Source: Paenibacillus lactis (GTDB lineage: Bacteria > Bacillota > Bacilli > Paenibacillales > Paenibacillaceae). Taken from it: DNA of 64,000 bases. Positions 1 to 8,423 of this stretch are shown here, in pieces (the first letter of the stretch is position 1; every line of letters starts with the position of its first letter). The notes beneath the pieces are model-generated. The model saw nothing but the letters and a program-made list of their open reading frames with translations, was not told the origin of the DNA and did not search any database. The DNA lies in assembly GCF_017873605.1 (NCBI RefSeq), contig NZ_JAGGKI010000004.1:248001-312000 (forward strand). The letters run 5' to 3'. A program made the translations under genes and the position numbers.

Positions 1-550
1 CCAAAAGCGACAGCAGCATCCAATACTGCGGCTCGGTAGGACTCATTCCAACCACAAACGGATCGATAATTCCGCTGTTGGTCTTCGGAATGTTATAATC
101 CTTCGCTGTCAGGCTTTGACCGGTATCGGCGATCCCTGTCGGGATAATTCCGGTTGCGTCTGCCTCGGGCTTGGGCTCGGCCGGACTTCCTATGACGGCA
201 AAATAGATGAAGCTGCACACGAACAGTGCCAAAAATCCGGCAATCCATAAGGTCAAACGCTTGCGAAACACTCGGCTTACTGCGCGGCTCTTTGAGGTTT
301 CCTCCACCAGCCAAGGAAAATCCCGATAAATACGGTCCATGACATTGCGGTTGATTCGTTCGCTATCGATCCCCGGAATATCCTCCTCCTCCAAAGCATG
401 GACCATGTTCAAGCTCTGAAGCCACAATTCGTACTCCGCCGCGCACGCGCTGCAGGTTTTTACATGCCCATTCAGCCGCTGTCGCCGCGGATCTTCGTCA
501 GGCAAATCCCAGACACTTTCCATCAGCTCTCGGGCTTCTTCGCAATTCAT
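1..550 (-). CDS. Zinc-finger anti-sigma factor (3' end beyond window)
   Basis: The reading frame starts MNCEEARELMES and its ATG overlaps the sigma gene's TGA stop (ATGA, 547-550), so the two are translationally coupled. Near residue 29 there is a H-x3-C-x2-C zinc anti-sigma motif (HVKTCSAC). A single membrane segment (LWIAGFLALFVCSFIYFAVI) lies around residues 101-120, followed by an extracytoplasmic part that continues past base 1. This layout is typical of membrane anti-sigma factors that hold an ECF sigma at the membrane. The stimulus cannot be read from the sequence, and the C-terminus is missing only because the window ends. Confidence 0.82.
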   Translation of the reverse strand, partial: MNCEEARELMESVWDLPDEDPRRQRLNGHVKTCSACAAEYELWLQSLNMVHALEEEDIPGIDSERINRNVMDRIYRDFPWLVEETSKSRAVSRVFRKRLTLWIAGFLALFVCSFIYFAVIGSPAEPKPEADATGIIPTGIADTGQSLTAKDYNIPKTNSGIIDPFVVGMSPTEPQYWMLLSLL

Positions 551-1140
551 TTGCTCTTCATCCCTCTCAGCTCTTCCATGACCGGTTCATAGAAATAAGG
601 CTCGAGCTGAATTTTGACACTGCCTCTGGCTCGAAATAGAAGGGATTTGACGGAGCTGACGCTTTGACCTAATATGTCTGCGATTTCCTGATAGTCCAGC
701 TGATCGTATTCCCGGAGAATCAGCGCTGACCGCTGCTTCTCCGGTAAATTATTTATTGCTTCCCTTACCATATGTACGCGTTCGCTTCGTAAAATCGCCT
801 GTTCGGGTGCGACCTCAATCGGGGCCACGGGAACGACACCGCTCTCCTCCAGCGGCAGCGTACCGCTGCGATGCTTCCGGAGCTCGCTCAGCACCGTATT
901 TCGCGCAATGGTATACAGCCATGTCGAGAACGATGCATCCACCTCGCGAAACGAATGCAGGCTGCGGAAAGCCTTATAGAATGTTTCGGAGCATAAATCC
1001 TCCGCCATCAGCTCCATGTTGGAGCTCTTTAACATATGATAGACAAATGCCAATATTTTTCTCTGGTAACGCCGCATAAGCTCCGAGTACAATTCGGTAT
1101 TGCCCTGCTTAATTTCTTGTATTAACTGGGAATCCGTCAT
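547..1140 (-). CDS. ECF-type RNA polymerase sigma factor
   Basis: A sigma-70 family protein of about 197 residues, containing only regions 2 and 4. Region 2 includes AEDLCSETFYKAFRSL and FSTWLYTIARNTV; region 4 includes LPEKQRSALILREYDQLDYQEIADILG with a helix-turn-helix. I chose the ATG at 1140 (MTDSQLIQ) because GGAGG sits about 12 nt upstream; the frame stays open to 1167. It overlaps the anti-sigma gene, its presumed antagonist. It is not close enough to SigW, SigX or SigM by eye to name it. Confidence 0.88.
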   Translation of the reverse strand: MTDSQLIQEIKQGNTELYSELMRRYQRKILAFVYHMLKSSNMELMAEDLCSETFYKAFRSLHSFREVDASFSTWLYTIARNTVLSELRKHRSGTLPLEESGVVPVAPIEVAPEQAILRSERVHMVREAINNLPEKQRSALILREYDQLDYQEIADILGQSVSSVKSLLFRARGSVKIQLEPYFYEPVMEELRGMKSK

Positions 1141-1315
1141 ATGATTTTTCGTTCCTCCTTCTCCCATCGGTGCCTCAACTTCCTTGAATGTCCAAGGAAA
1201 CGATCAATTAGGATCTGTAAAAGTACCGTCAAACCATATATAGTTACGCCTCTTGGTGACTGACTATTCTATGTATTTGGCAATTTCCCCAAATCTTCTA
1301 CACTAGCACTCTAGC

Positions 1316-1344
1316 ATTATAGCACATATTGGAGAAAGAATCAG
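1316..1344 (-). promoter_or_regulatory. Candidate sigma-A promoter of the sigma/anti-sigma pair
   Basis: A perfect -10 (TATAAT, complement of 1316-1321) is preceded by a weak -35 (CTGATT) at 17 nt. It lies downstream of the small-RNA terminator and about 175 nt upstream of the sigma start, so it could give basal expression. I found no convincing ECF-type AAC/CGT autoregulatory promoter. Confidence 0.4.
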
Positions 1345-1382
1345 TTTTATGCCAGATTTCATGGCATGACCAGGAAAATGAC

Positions 1383-1411
1383 AAAAAAAAACCGCCTTCA
1401 TCCGAAGACGG
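1383..1411 (-). terminator. Strong intrinsic terminator
   Basis: The minus-strand RNA forms CCGUCUUC-GGAU-GAAGGCGG (one G-U pair), followed by nine U. It can end both the candidate small RNA and any readthrough from tyrA. Confidence 0.85.
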
Positions 1412-1460
1412 CCGCACATAGTGCAATATTTTGGATAGGAGTGGAGAGAAACCATACTGT
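1383..1460 (-). ncRNA. Candidate small RNA or attenuated leader, about 75 nt
   Basis: A transcript from the consensus promoter at 1467-1495 would start near 1460 and stop at a strong terminator (stem 1392-1411 with a GGAT loop, then nine U). It has no plausible ORF. Its 5' part is pyrimidine-rich with CUCUCC and ACUCCU, complementary to Shine-Dalgarno sequences. It lies between tyrA and the sigma gene. It may be a trans-acting small RNA or a terminated leader; expression is inferred only. Confidence 0.5.
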
Positions 1461-1466
1461 ACTTTT

Positions 1467-1495
1467 ATTATATGTATACGTTTTCATTTTGTCAA
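1467..1495 (-). promoter_or_regulatory. Perfect consensus sigma-A promoter with overlapping dyad
   Basis: TTGACA (complement of 1490-1495), a 17-nt spacer and TATAAT (complement of 1467-1472). An inverted repeat, ATACGTTT (1476-1483) and AAACGTAT (1502-1509), is centred on the -35 element and could be a repressor operator. It fires away from tyrA toward the terminator at 1383-1411. Confidence 0.75.
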
Positions 1496-1515
1496 TACTG
1501 TAAACGTATTTATTT

Positions 1516-1537
1516 GCGGTTGTTTAAAAACAACCGC
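1516..1537 (-). repeat. Hairpin directly after the tyrA stop
   Basis: GCGGTTGTTT and AAACAACCGC form a tight inverted repeat five bases past the tyrA stop codon. Neither strand has a U-run after it, so it is more likely an mRNA 3'-end stabiliser or weak pause site than a full terminator. Confidence 0.5.
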
Positions 1538-1542
1538 AGCAG

Positions 1543-2637
1543 CTATTGATAAACGGGATGCCCTTTCGATAACAGCAGCTCCTTCGCCCGTTCCTGATCC
1601 ACTTCGTTCCGGAAGGACAGCCTCATTACACCCGGCACGTCTTCCCGGCTTTCGATGATTTGAATATTGCTCAGGTTGATGCTGTTGGCCCCGAGCTCGG
1701 TCGCAATGCGTCCGATAATTCCCGGATGGTCAGGCACATCCAGATACAAGTCATATTGGGATACAATCATGCCTTTACGTCTTTCCGGCAGCACGCTGCG
1801 GAATTCGCCCGCTCTGCGGAAGGCCTCTTCTATGGCAGGTCCGTCGCCAACCTCCAGCATGTCCATAAAGCGCTGTATTCCCTCGTTCCAATCACGCAGC
1901 AGCGGCAGCATGACGCTTCGGTTATTCAGCAGAATATCCCGCCAAACGACCGGGTCGCTCGATGCAATCCGCGTAATATCGCGGAAGCCTCCGGCAGCCA
2001 GTGTGCGGTACAGCGCATTATCGTCGTTATAAGCGCTGATCTGATTGACAAGCGCAACGGCAATGATATGAGGCAGATGACTGATGGCGCCCACAATTTC
2101 ATCATGCAGCCGAGGCTCTACCCGTACGATATGTGCCCGGGTATGTGCCAGAAGACGTGCAAGAGTATCCAGTTTCTCCTCCGGGACGTTATCCGCCGGG
2201 GTAAGCACATAGTACGCATTTTCGAACAGCAGCGTCGAAGCCGCCCCGACGCCGGAGCGCTCCGAACCGGCCATCGGATGTCCGCCGATAAAGCAGGCAT
2301 CCTTTAGCTCAAGCTGTGAGGCGCACTCGGCAATGCTTGCTTTGGTGCTTCCCACATCGGTTATGATACAGCCGGGCTTTAATTGAATTTCGTTCAACTG
2401 TTTCAGATAGTATTCCAGGCTGCCCACCGGAACGCAGAGGAATATAACGTCTGCGTCCCGGGCTGCCTCCTCCACTGATAACGTAACATGGTCTACTACG
2501 CCTTTGGCCCTTACCTGATCGGCGTAAGCTTCGGTATGCGCGTAACCCGTAACGGTGATCCCCGGCTTGCCTTTAAAGCATAATGCCAACGATCCGCCGA
2601 TCAAGCCGACACCAAATATGGATATATGCATGGTCAT
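1543..2637 (-). CDS. tyrA: Prephenate dehydrogenase with ACT domain
   Basis: A protein of 364 residues that oxidatively decarboxylates prephenate to 4-hydroxyphenylpyruvate in tyrosine synthesis. It has an N-terminal nucleotide-binding motif (GVGLIGGSLA), the family signatures DVGSTK and GGHPMAGSE, and a C-terminal ACT domain from about residue 295 (VPDHPGIIGRIATELG), typical of the Bacillus enzyme and probably used for feedback control. It is the last gene of the aromatic supra-operon, after hisC. Translation can start at M1 or M3 (ATGACCATG). Confidence 0.95.
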   Translation of the reverse strand: MTMHISIFGVGLIGGSLALCFKGKPGITVTGYAHTEAYADQVRAKGVVDHVTLSVEEAARDADVIFLCVPVGSLEYYLKQLNEIQLKPGCIITDVGSTKASIAECASQLELKDACFIGGHPMAGSERSGVGAASTLLFENAYYVLTPADNVPEEKLDTLARLLAHTRAHIVRVEPRLHDEIVGAISHLPHIIAVALVNQISAYNDDNALYRTLAAGGFRDITRIASSDPVVWRDILLNNRSVMLPLLRDWNEGIQRFMDMLEVGDGPAIEEAFRRAGEFRSVLPERRKGMIVSQYDLYLDVPDHPGIIGRIATELGANSINLSNIQIIESREDVPGVMRLSFRNEVDQERAKELLLSKGHPVYQ

Positions 2638-2705
2638 GTTCTCTCACTCGTTTCAAACTGCGATGTTTAGCTGATTATGGTTATTTCCAATCTGTTCCTT
2701 AAATG

Positions 2706-3803
2706 TTATACTACAGGACTCACTTCAGCGATTACCTGCTCAAGCGCCCCGATAAAGGCATCGTTCTGTTCCTTCGACCCGACCGTCACCCGAATCCAAT
2801 TCGGATACCGCTCGAATCCCGGGCGGACGATGATGCCTTTTCTGAGGAGGGACTGGAAGACATCCTTTCCGGATCTTCTCACATCGATCATGATGAAGTT
2901 GCCGTGTGCCGGGAAATACGACAGCCCGAGACGGTCCAGTTCTCCTTGAATATACTTGATCCCTTCTTCATTCCGCTTGCGGCACTCGGCCACGAACGCT
3001 TGATCCTTCAGTGCAGCCTTAGCCGCTGCCTGGGCAAGACGACCCGTATTAAACGGCTCCCGGACACGGTTGATGAGGGAGATCACCTCTTCTTGAGCAA
3101 CCCCATATCCGATCCGCAGCGCCGCCAACCCGTAAATCTTGGAGAAGGTGCGAAGGATGACCAGATTCGGGTAGCGACCCATCAGCGGGATGCTGTTCGG
3201 GTACGAAGCGTCGGTAACATATTCGAAATAAGCTTCATCGAGAACGACCATAATGTGCTCAGGAACGGAGTCCAGAAACTGTACAAGCTCCGTCTCCGAA
3301 ACAATGGTGCCGGTCGGGTTGTTCGGATTGCATACCCAGATGATTTTGGTCTTATCCGTGATCGCGTCAAGCATGCCTTGGAGGTCGTGCTTTCCATCGA
3401 CAAGCGGAACTTCAATGCTGACGGCACCTTCAATCTCGGCGTTGGTTTTATATACCGAAAAAGTCTGATCGGCCATGATCGTTTCGTCGCCGGGAACGAG
3501 GAACGCCCGGATAATGAGCGCGATGATCTCATCGGAGCCGCAGCCGAAAATAATCTGAGGGCTTGCAACGTTCAAATGCTCCGCCAGCGCAGCTGTCAAT
3601 TCCGCTGCACTGCCGTCCGGATACAGGCTGAGCGTTTCCAGCTCCGCCGTGATCGCTTCTCTAGCAAGCGGCGAGCAGCCGTATGGATTTTCGTTCGAAG
3701 CCAGCTTGATCACGCGATCCAGCCCAAGCTCCTTCTTCACCTCTTCGATCGGTTTTCCCGGCTGATAGACGGGAAGATCCACGATTTGCGCTTTTGGTTT
3801 CAT
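2706..3803 (-). CDS. hisC: Histidinol-phosphate / aromatic aminotransferase
   Basis: A class I/II PLP aminotransferase of 365 residues. The N-terminal SNENPYG motif, the NPNNPTG loop and the PLP lysine region (LRTFSKIYGLAALRIGYG) are all present. In Bacillus this enzyme serves both histidine and phenylalanine/tyrosine synthesis, which fits its place between trpA and tyrA. A GGTGAGG ribosome site precedes the ATG. The 55-nt gap to trpA has no clear terminator. Confidence 0.94.
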   Translation of the reverse strand: MKPKAQIVDLPVYQPGKPIEEVKKELGLDRVIKLASNENPYGCSPLAREAITAELETLSLYPDGSAAELTAALAEHLNVASPQIIFGCGSDEIIALIIRAFLVPGDETIMADQTFSVYKTNAEIEGAVSIEVPLVDGKHDLQGMLDAITDKTKIIWVCNPNNPTGTIVSETELVQFLDSVPEHIMVVLDEAYFEYVTDASYPNSIPLMGRYPNLVILRTFSKIYGLAALRIGYGVAQEEVISLINRVREPFNTGRLAQAAAKAALKDQAFVAECRKRNEEGIKYIQGELDRLGLSYFPAHGNFIMIDVRRSGKDVFQSLLRKGIIVRPGFERYPNWIRVTVGSKEQNDAFIGALEQVIAEVSPVV

Positions 3804-3858
3804 TTGATATTCGCCTCACCTTTCATATCTATCTCTACAACTTAACTCTGTAAACACC

Positions 3859-4686
3859 CTATCGGTCAAGGGCAAGCTTCGCACCTTTTAATTGTGCCAC
3901 AAATTGTCCGATTTGCGAAAGCCCTTGGCTGCGGGTCTCCTCACAATCCAGCAGCGGAATATTCGATTCGATCGTACGCACGATGGCGCTGCCGACAACG
4001 ACGCCGTCACAGATCTTGGAGAATCTGGCCACCTGCTCCCCCGTAGAAATACCGAAGCCGATCGCGATCGGCACACGGCTGTATTCCTTTACCGTCTCAA
4101 GGAACGCCTCTACGCCGGAATAGAAATCCGTACGTTCGCCCGTTACTCCGAGCGAGGATACGCAATATACGAAACCGGTCGCCTCCGACAGGATGGTAGC
4201 GATCCGCTCATGGGAGGTCGGAGCAACTAACGGAATGAGGTGAACCCCCGCCGCCGCTGCACGGGTTCGGATCTCCGACGATTCCTCCACGGGCAGATCC
4301 GGTATGATCAGGCCGCTGATATCGTGCTTTAGCACCTCCTCGAAGAATGTGCCCAGCCCCATCTGCAGCACCGGATTATAATAAGTGAACAGGATGAAAG
4401 GCAATTGGCTGCCGCGTTCCCGAGCCTTCAGCGCGATGTCCATGCAGGTCCGGATCGTGACTTTGTTCTTGAGCGCCCGCTCGGAAGCCCGCTGGATCAC
4501 CGGTCCGTCCGCCAGCGGATCCGAATACGGCACGCCCAGCTCAATGATGTCGGCGCCGGCGCTTTCGAGCTCGGCGATGATGTCCAGGGTCGTTTCCGGG
4601 TCGGGATCGCCAACGGTCAGATATGGGATGAGCGCCGTTTTGTTGTGCAATTTCAATGTTTCAAACGTCTGATCGATCCGGTTCAT
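3859..4686 (-). CDS. trpA: Tryptophan synthase alpha chain
   Basis: A TIM-barrel protein of 275 residues that cleaves indole-3-glycerol phosphate to indole. The catalytic Glu and Asp are seen in [16 protein letters not shown], with the phosphate loop (FGIS) near the C-terminus. The start is the ATG at 4686, which overlaps the trpB stop (ATGA) and follows GGGAGGG inside the trpB end. The frame is open further upstream, but that stretch is trpB read in another frame. Confidence 0.96.
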   Translation of the reverse strand: MNRIDQTFETLKLHNKTALIPYLTVGDPDPETTLDIIAELESAGADIIELGVPYSDPLADGPVIQRASERALKNKVTIRTCMDIALKARERGSQLPFILFTYYNPVLQMGLGTFFEEVLKHDISGLIIPDLPVEESSEIRTRAAAAGVHLIPLVAPTSHERIATILSEATGFVYCVSSLGVTGERTDFYSGVEAFLETVKEYSRVPIAIGFGISTGEQVARFSKICDGVVVGSAIVRTIESNIPLLDCEETRSQGLSQIGQFVAQLKGAKLALDR

Positions 4687-5882
4687 ATCGTCTTCCCTCC
4701 CGTGTATGCCATAATGGACTCTACGTCCTTGTCCCCGCGACCCGACAAATTGATGACGATCAGGTCCTCCTCGGTCCATTGCGGGGCCATCTTCACGGCT
4801 TGCGCCAGCGCATGCGCGGACTCCAGCGCCGGAATGATCCCCTCGGTCCGGCACAGCAGCTGCAGGGCTTCAAGCGCCTCCGCGTCCGTGATCGGCTCAT
4901 ATTGAACCCGCTCGATATCCTTCAAATACGAGTGCTCCGGGCCGACGCCCGGGTAATCCAAGCCGGCCGAGATCGAATGGGCCTCCTGAACCTGGCCGTA
5001 CTCATCCTGGAGCAGATAGCTCATCGAGCCTTGGAATACGCCCTGGGTCCCCTTGGTCATCGTAGCCGCATGGAACTCGGTCTCAACCCCTTTGCCGGCC
5101 GCCTCGACGCCGATCAGGCGGACCTCGCTATCCTCCAGGAACGGATAGAACATACCGATTGCATTGCTGCCGCCGCCGACCGGTGCCAAAATCATGCTCG
5201 GCAGCCGGCCTTCGCTCTCCAGAATCTGCCTGCGCGTCTCGTCTCCGATGATTCGCTGGAAATTGCGAACCATCATCGGGTACGGATGCGGTCCCACAGC
5301 CGATCCGAGCACGTAGAACGTGTCCTCCACGTTGCTGACCCAGTATCGGAGCGCTTCGTTGCCGGCATCCTTCAGCGTGCGGCTGCCGGACGTTACCGGT
5401 ATAACCTCGGCTCCGAGCATTTTCATTCGGAACACGTTAAGCTGCTGCCGCTTCGTGTCTTCTTCGCCCATAAACACTTTGCATTCCAGTCCAAGCAGCG
5501 CAGCCACGGTGGCCGTCGCCACTCCATGCTGGCCGGCGCCGGTCTCTGCGATTACCTTCGTCTTGCCCATCCGTTTGGCAAGTACGCCTTGGGCAATGGC
5601 ATTATTAATTTTATGGGCGCCCGTATGGTTCAGGTCCTCCCGCTTCAAATAAATTTTCGCCTTGCCGAGATGACGGCTGAACCGCTCGGCGTAATACAGC
5701 GGCGTCTCCCTCCCGGAATACTGCTTCAGCAGATAGGCAATCTCCTCCTTGAAATCAGCATCCTCCGCATAGCGGTTATACTCCTGTTCCAGCTCGATTA
5801 AGGCGTTCATCAGCGTTTCCGGCACAAACCGTCCGCCAAATACCCCGAAACGTCCATTGACGTCAGGCAGCTTTGTTCTCAT
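4683..5882 (-). CDS. trpB: Tryptophan synthase beta chain
   Basis: A PLP enzyme of 399 residues that condenses indole with serine. The PLP lysine lies in [14 protein letters not shown] and the cofactor phosphate loop is GGGSNAIG. Length and motifs are those of TrpB1, the partner of TrpA. Its start overlaps trpF and its stop overlaps trpA, so trpF-trpB-trpA are translationally coupled. Confidence 0.97.
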   Translation of the reverse strand: MRTKLPDVNGRFGVFGGRFVPETLMNALIELEQEYNRYAEDADFKEEIAYLLKQYSGRETPLYYAERFSRHLGKAKIYLKREDLNHTGAHKINNAIAQGVLAKRMGKTKVIAETGAGQHGVATATVAALLGLECKVFMGEEDTKRQQLNVFRMKMLGAEVIPVTSGSRTLKDAGNEALRYWVSNVEDTFYVLGSAVGPHPYPMMVRNFQRIIGDETRRQILESEGRLPSMILAPVGGGSNAIGMFYPFLEDSEVRLIGVEAAGKGVETEFHAATMTKGTQGVFQGSMSYLLQDEYGQVQEAHSISAGLDYPGVGPEHSYLKDIERVQYEPITDAEALEALQLLCRTEGIIPALESAHALAQAVKMAPQWTEEDLIVINLSGRGDKDVESIMAYTGGKTI

Positions 5883-6553
5883 ATGCCCTTCACCCTTTCC
5901 ACGAATGCTTTCACTTTCTGTATGTCCTTCACGCCCGGCTCTCTCTCGACGCCGCTGGATACATCCACGCCATCGGGAGCGTACCGGCTGATTAATTGCG
6001 GTACATTATCCGCATCGAGCCCTCCGGCCACGAAGAGCGGAATTCCATGCTTCTTGGCCCAGTCTTGGTATGGTGGAATGATATCCCAGGCGAATGTCTT
6101 GCCCGATCCCCCGCCATATTCCGGATCGAAGGTATCGACGAGCAGGCCGTCAATGCAGCCTGCATACGAGTCCAGCGCAGCCATTCGTGCTTCATCGCTC
6201 TTCTCCCCGCCGATCGATACCACTTTAAAAACGGAAACCGGGAAGCGCTCCTTCACTTCCCGGCAAAATTGCGGCGTTTCCTGACCGTGCAGCTGTATGA
6301 CGTCAAGCGGGGCATGCGAAAGCAGCTCCTCAAGCTCGCTCCAATCAGGATTAACCAACACGCCGACGGCGGCGGGTGCCTGTCCCGGGCTCCACTCCTT
6401 TAATATGCCGATCAGCTCCCCGGCCTGCTGAGGCGTCACCTTCCGCCGGCTCTTGGCAAATACAAATCCGATATAATCCACAGGTAAGTTTATCATAGAT
6501 TTTAGCACTTCAACGCTTTGAAGTCCACATATTTTTACGGCCGTATCTTTCAT
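5879..6553 (-). CDS. trpF: Phosphoribosylanthranilate isomerase
   Basis: A small TIM-barrel protein of 224 residues catalysing the Amadori rearrangement that precedes indole-glycerol-phosphate formation. The catalytic Cys is in VKICGL and the catalytic Asp in [19 protein letters not shown]-terminal phosphate-binding motifs are [11 protein letters not shown] and GVDVSSGVE. It is separate from trpC, as in Bacillus and unlike the enteric fusion. Confidence 0.95.
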   Translation of the reverse strand: MKDTAVKICGLQSVEVLKSMINLPVDYIGFVFAKSRRKVTPQQAGELIGILKEWSPGQAPAAVGVLVNPDWSELEELLSHAPLDVIQLHGQETPQFCREVKERFPVSVFKVVSIGGEKSDEARMAALDSYAGCIDGLLVDTFDPEYGGGSGKTFAWDIIPPYQDWAKKHGIPLFVAGGLDADNVPQLISRYAPDGVDVSSGVEREPGVKDIQKVKAFVERVKGI

Positions 6554-6567
6554 CCAGCTGCTCCCCT

Positions 6568-7374
6568 TTACTCCGAGTCAGCGGCCACCGGCAGCGGTCC
6601 CATCAAATCATTCACGGCACGGAAAACATCCGGCTGTCTCATGAAATGTTCTCCGACCAGCACGCCATGCGCGCCAACATAATGCAAATACGAGATATCC
6701 GCAGGCCGCGATATGCCGCTCTCACTGATAAGCGTCACGCCTTTAGGCACCTCGCCTGCCAGATCGGCCGTCGTTTCCAGCGAGGTTTCGAATGTACGCA
6801 AATTCCGATTGTTAATGCCGATCAAAGACGGATTCAGCTTAAGGACCGTCTGGAGCTCCTCGCGGTCATGGACCTCAATCAAGCAGTCAATTCCTAGAGA
6901 AGCGGCCAGGTCCATAAAATCCGCCATTCGTTCCTGCGTAAGAATTGCAGCAATGAGCAGGATCGCATCGGCGCCAAGCAAGCGCGCTTCATAAATTTGC
7001 GTCTCGTCGATAATGAAATCCTTGCGAAGCAGAGGCAAACGGACGGCCTCGCGAACGGCCTTTAAATATTCTCCGCTCCCCTGAAAGTACTCCCGATCCG
7101 TCAGGACGGAAAGGCAATCGGCATCGGCGGCCTCGTAGGCCTTCGCGATCATGACCGGATCAAAATCGGGCCGGATCAACCCCTTGGACGGCGAAGCCTT
7201 TTTCACTTCGGCGATCAAGCCCATGCTGCGTTTGCGTCCTTCCGCAAGCGCCCTAGCAAATCCGCGAGTCGGCGGCAGCTCCTGAATCCGGCTTTCCGCT
7301 TCCGCAGCGGAAAATGTTTCGCGCAGCTTCGCGACCTCCTGCTTCTTCGTGGCTACGATTCGATCAAGATACAT
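6568..7374 (-). CDS. trpC: Indole-3-glycerol-phosphate synthase
   Basis: A TIM-barrel protein of 268 residues that closes the indole ring. Signatures seen are EVKKASPSKG (catalytic lysine), LLRKDFI, LIEVHDREEL, INNRNLRTF and SESGI. Its start overlaps the end of trpD by 11 nt; trpF follows after 14 nt. Confidence 0.96.
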   Translation of the reverse strand: MYLDRIVATKKQEVAKLRETFSAAEAESRIQELPPTRGFARALAEGRKRSMGLIAEVKKASPSKGLIRPDFDPVMIAKAYEAADADCLSVLTDREYFQGSGEYLKAVREAVRLPLLRKDFIIDETQIYEARLLGADAILLIAAILTQERMADFMDLAASLGIDCLIEVHDREELQTVLKLNPSLIGINNRNLRTFETSLETTADLAGEVPKGVTLISESGISRPADISYLHYVGAHGVLVGEHFMRQPDVFRAVNDLMGPLPVAADSE

Positions 7375-8404
7375 AGCTTAATTCCCCCGTCCGTATAATA
7401 AGCTGCTCCAGTTTTGCCTGGGCAAGCCCTGAATCAATAGCGTGCGCAGCCTGCTGCACACCTTCCTTCAGACTGTCGGCGAGCCCGGATACGTAGATGC
7501 AGGCTCCCGCATTCGCCAGGACGATATCCCGGTACGCGCTTTTCTCTCCACGGAGCACCGAGCCGATAATCGCGGCATTTTCTTTGGCGTCACCGCCGAG
7601 AATCGCGTCCATCGGATGGACCTGCAAACCAAGGTCGGCAGGATGTATATCATAGGTCCGCACTTCTCCGCCCCGAAGCTCGGATACTCGGGTCGGAGCC
7701 GAAACGCTGATTTCATCCAAACCGTCATGGCTTGTGACAACCATCGCTCTCTTCAATCCGAGCTCCTTCAGCACATGGGCGATCGTTTCCGTCTTGCTCA
7801 TGTCATATATCCCGAGCATCTGCCGGTCCGCCCCTGCCGGATTCGTCAGCGGCCCCAGCATATTGAACACCGTCCGGACCCCCAGCTCCTTCCGCGGCGC
7901 GGCCGCATGCTTCATCGACGGATGGTAGATCTGGGCGAACAGGAAGCAGATGCCGATATCGTCAAGGCAAGCCTTGGCCTGCTCCGGCGTCAGGTGAATG
8001 TTTACCCCCAGCGCTTCCAGCACGTCCGCGCTCCCGGCCCGCCCGGAGGCGGAGCGGTTGCCGTGCTTCGCCACCCGGACCGATACCGAGGAGGATATGA
8101 TGGCCGATACCGTTGAAATGTTGAATTTATGAATGCCCGATCCCCCGGTTCCGCAAGTGTCCAGCAGCCGGTTGCGCTCCGTGACGACTCGCCCGCCGGC
8201 TCCTCTCATCGCCTCGGCAAAGCCGGTGATTTCATCGACAGTCTCCCCTTTGATCCGCAGGGCGGTCAGCAGTCCTCCGATTTGAGAAGGAGTGGCCAGC
8301 CCGTCCATAATGGACTGCATCACCCCGCGCGCTTCTTCACGGCTCAGGTCTTGGCCTTCAATCAGCTTGGAAATGCTGGATTGCATCGGTTCCATAACGT
8401 TCAT
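7364..8404 (-). CDS. trpD: Anthranilate phosphoribosyltransferase
   Basis: A protein of 346 residues transferring phosphoribose from PRPP to anthranilate. The PRPP-binding GTGGSGIHKFNIST, the following KHGNRSASGRAGSADVLE and the later GPLTNPA motif are present. It is a stand-alone TrpD with no fused glutaminase. The ATG at 8404 or the in-frame ATG three codons on may be the start. Confidence 0.96.
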   Translation of the reverse strand: MNVMEPMQSSISKLIEGQDLSREEARGVMQSIMDGLATPSQIGGLLTALRIKGETVDEITGFAEAMRGAGGRVVTERNRLLDTCGTGGSGIHKFNISTVSAIISSSVSVRVAKHGNRSASGRAGSADVLEALGVNIHLTPEQAKACLDDIGICFLFAQIYHPSMKHAAAPRKELGVRTVFNMLGPLTNPAGADRQMLGIYDMSKTETIAHVLKELGLKRAMVVTSHDGLDEISVSAPTRVSELRGGEVRTYDIHPADLGLQVHPMDAILGGDAKENAAIIGSVLRGEKSAYRDIVLANAGACIYVSGLADSLKEGVQQAAHAIDSGLAQAKLEQLIIRTGELSYVS

Positions 8405-8423
8405 CTCATTCTCCTCCTCTGAG

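Noticed and set aside
12..314. A minus-strand frame starting MAGGGNLKEP within the anti-sigma region
   Set aside because: It is in a different phase from the anti-sigma frame, which has the zinc motif, membrane segment and coupled start.
1431..1658. A 75-codon plus-strand frame preceded by AGGAGTGGAG
   Set aside because: The purine-rich stretch is the complement of the small RNA's CU-rich part, and the frame runs into tyrA antisense.
4656..5801. A 381-codon plus-strand frame opposite trpB
   Set aside because: Antisense shadow of trpB with no start signal.
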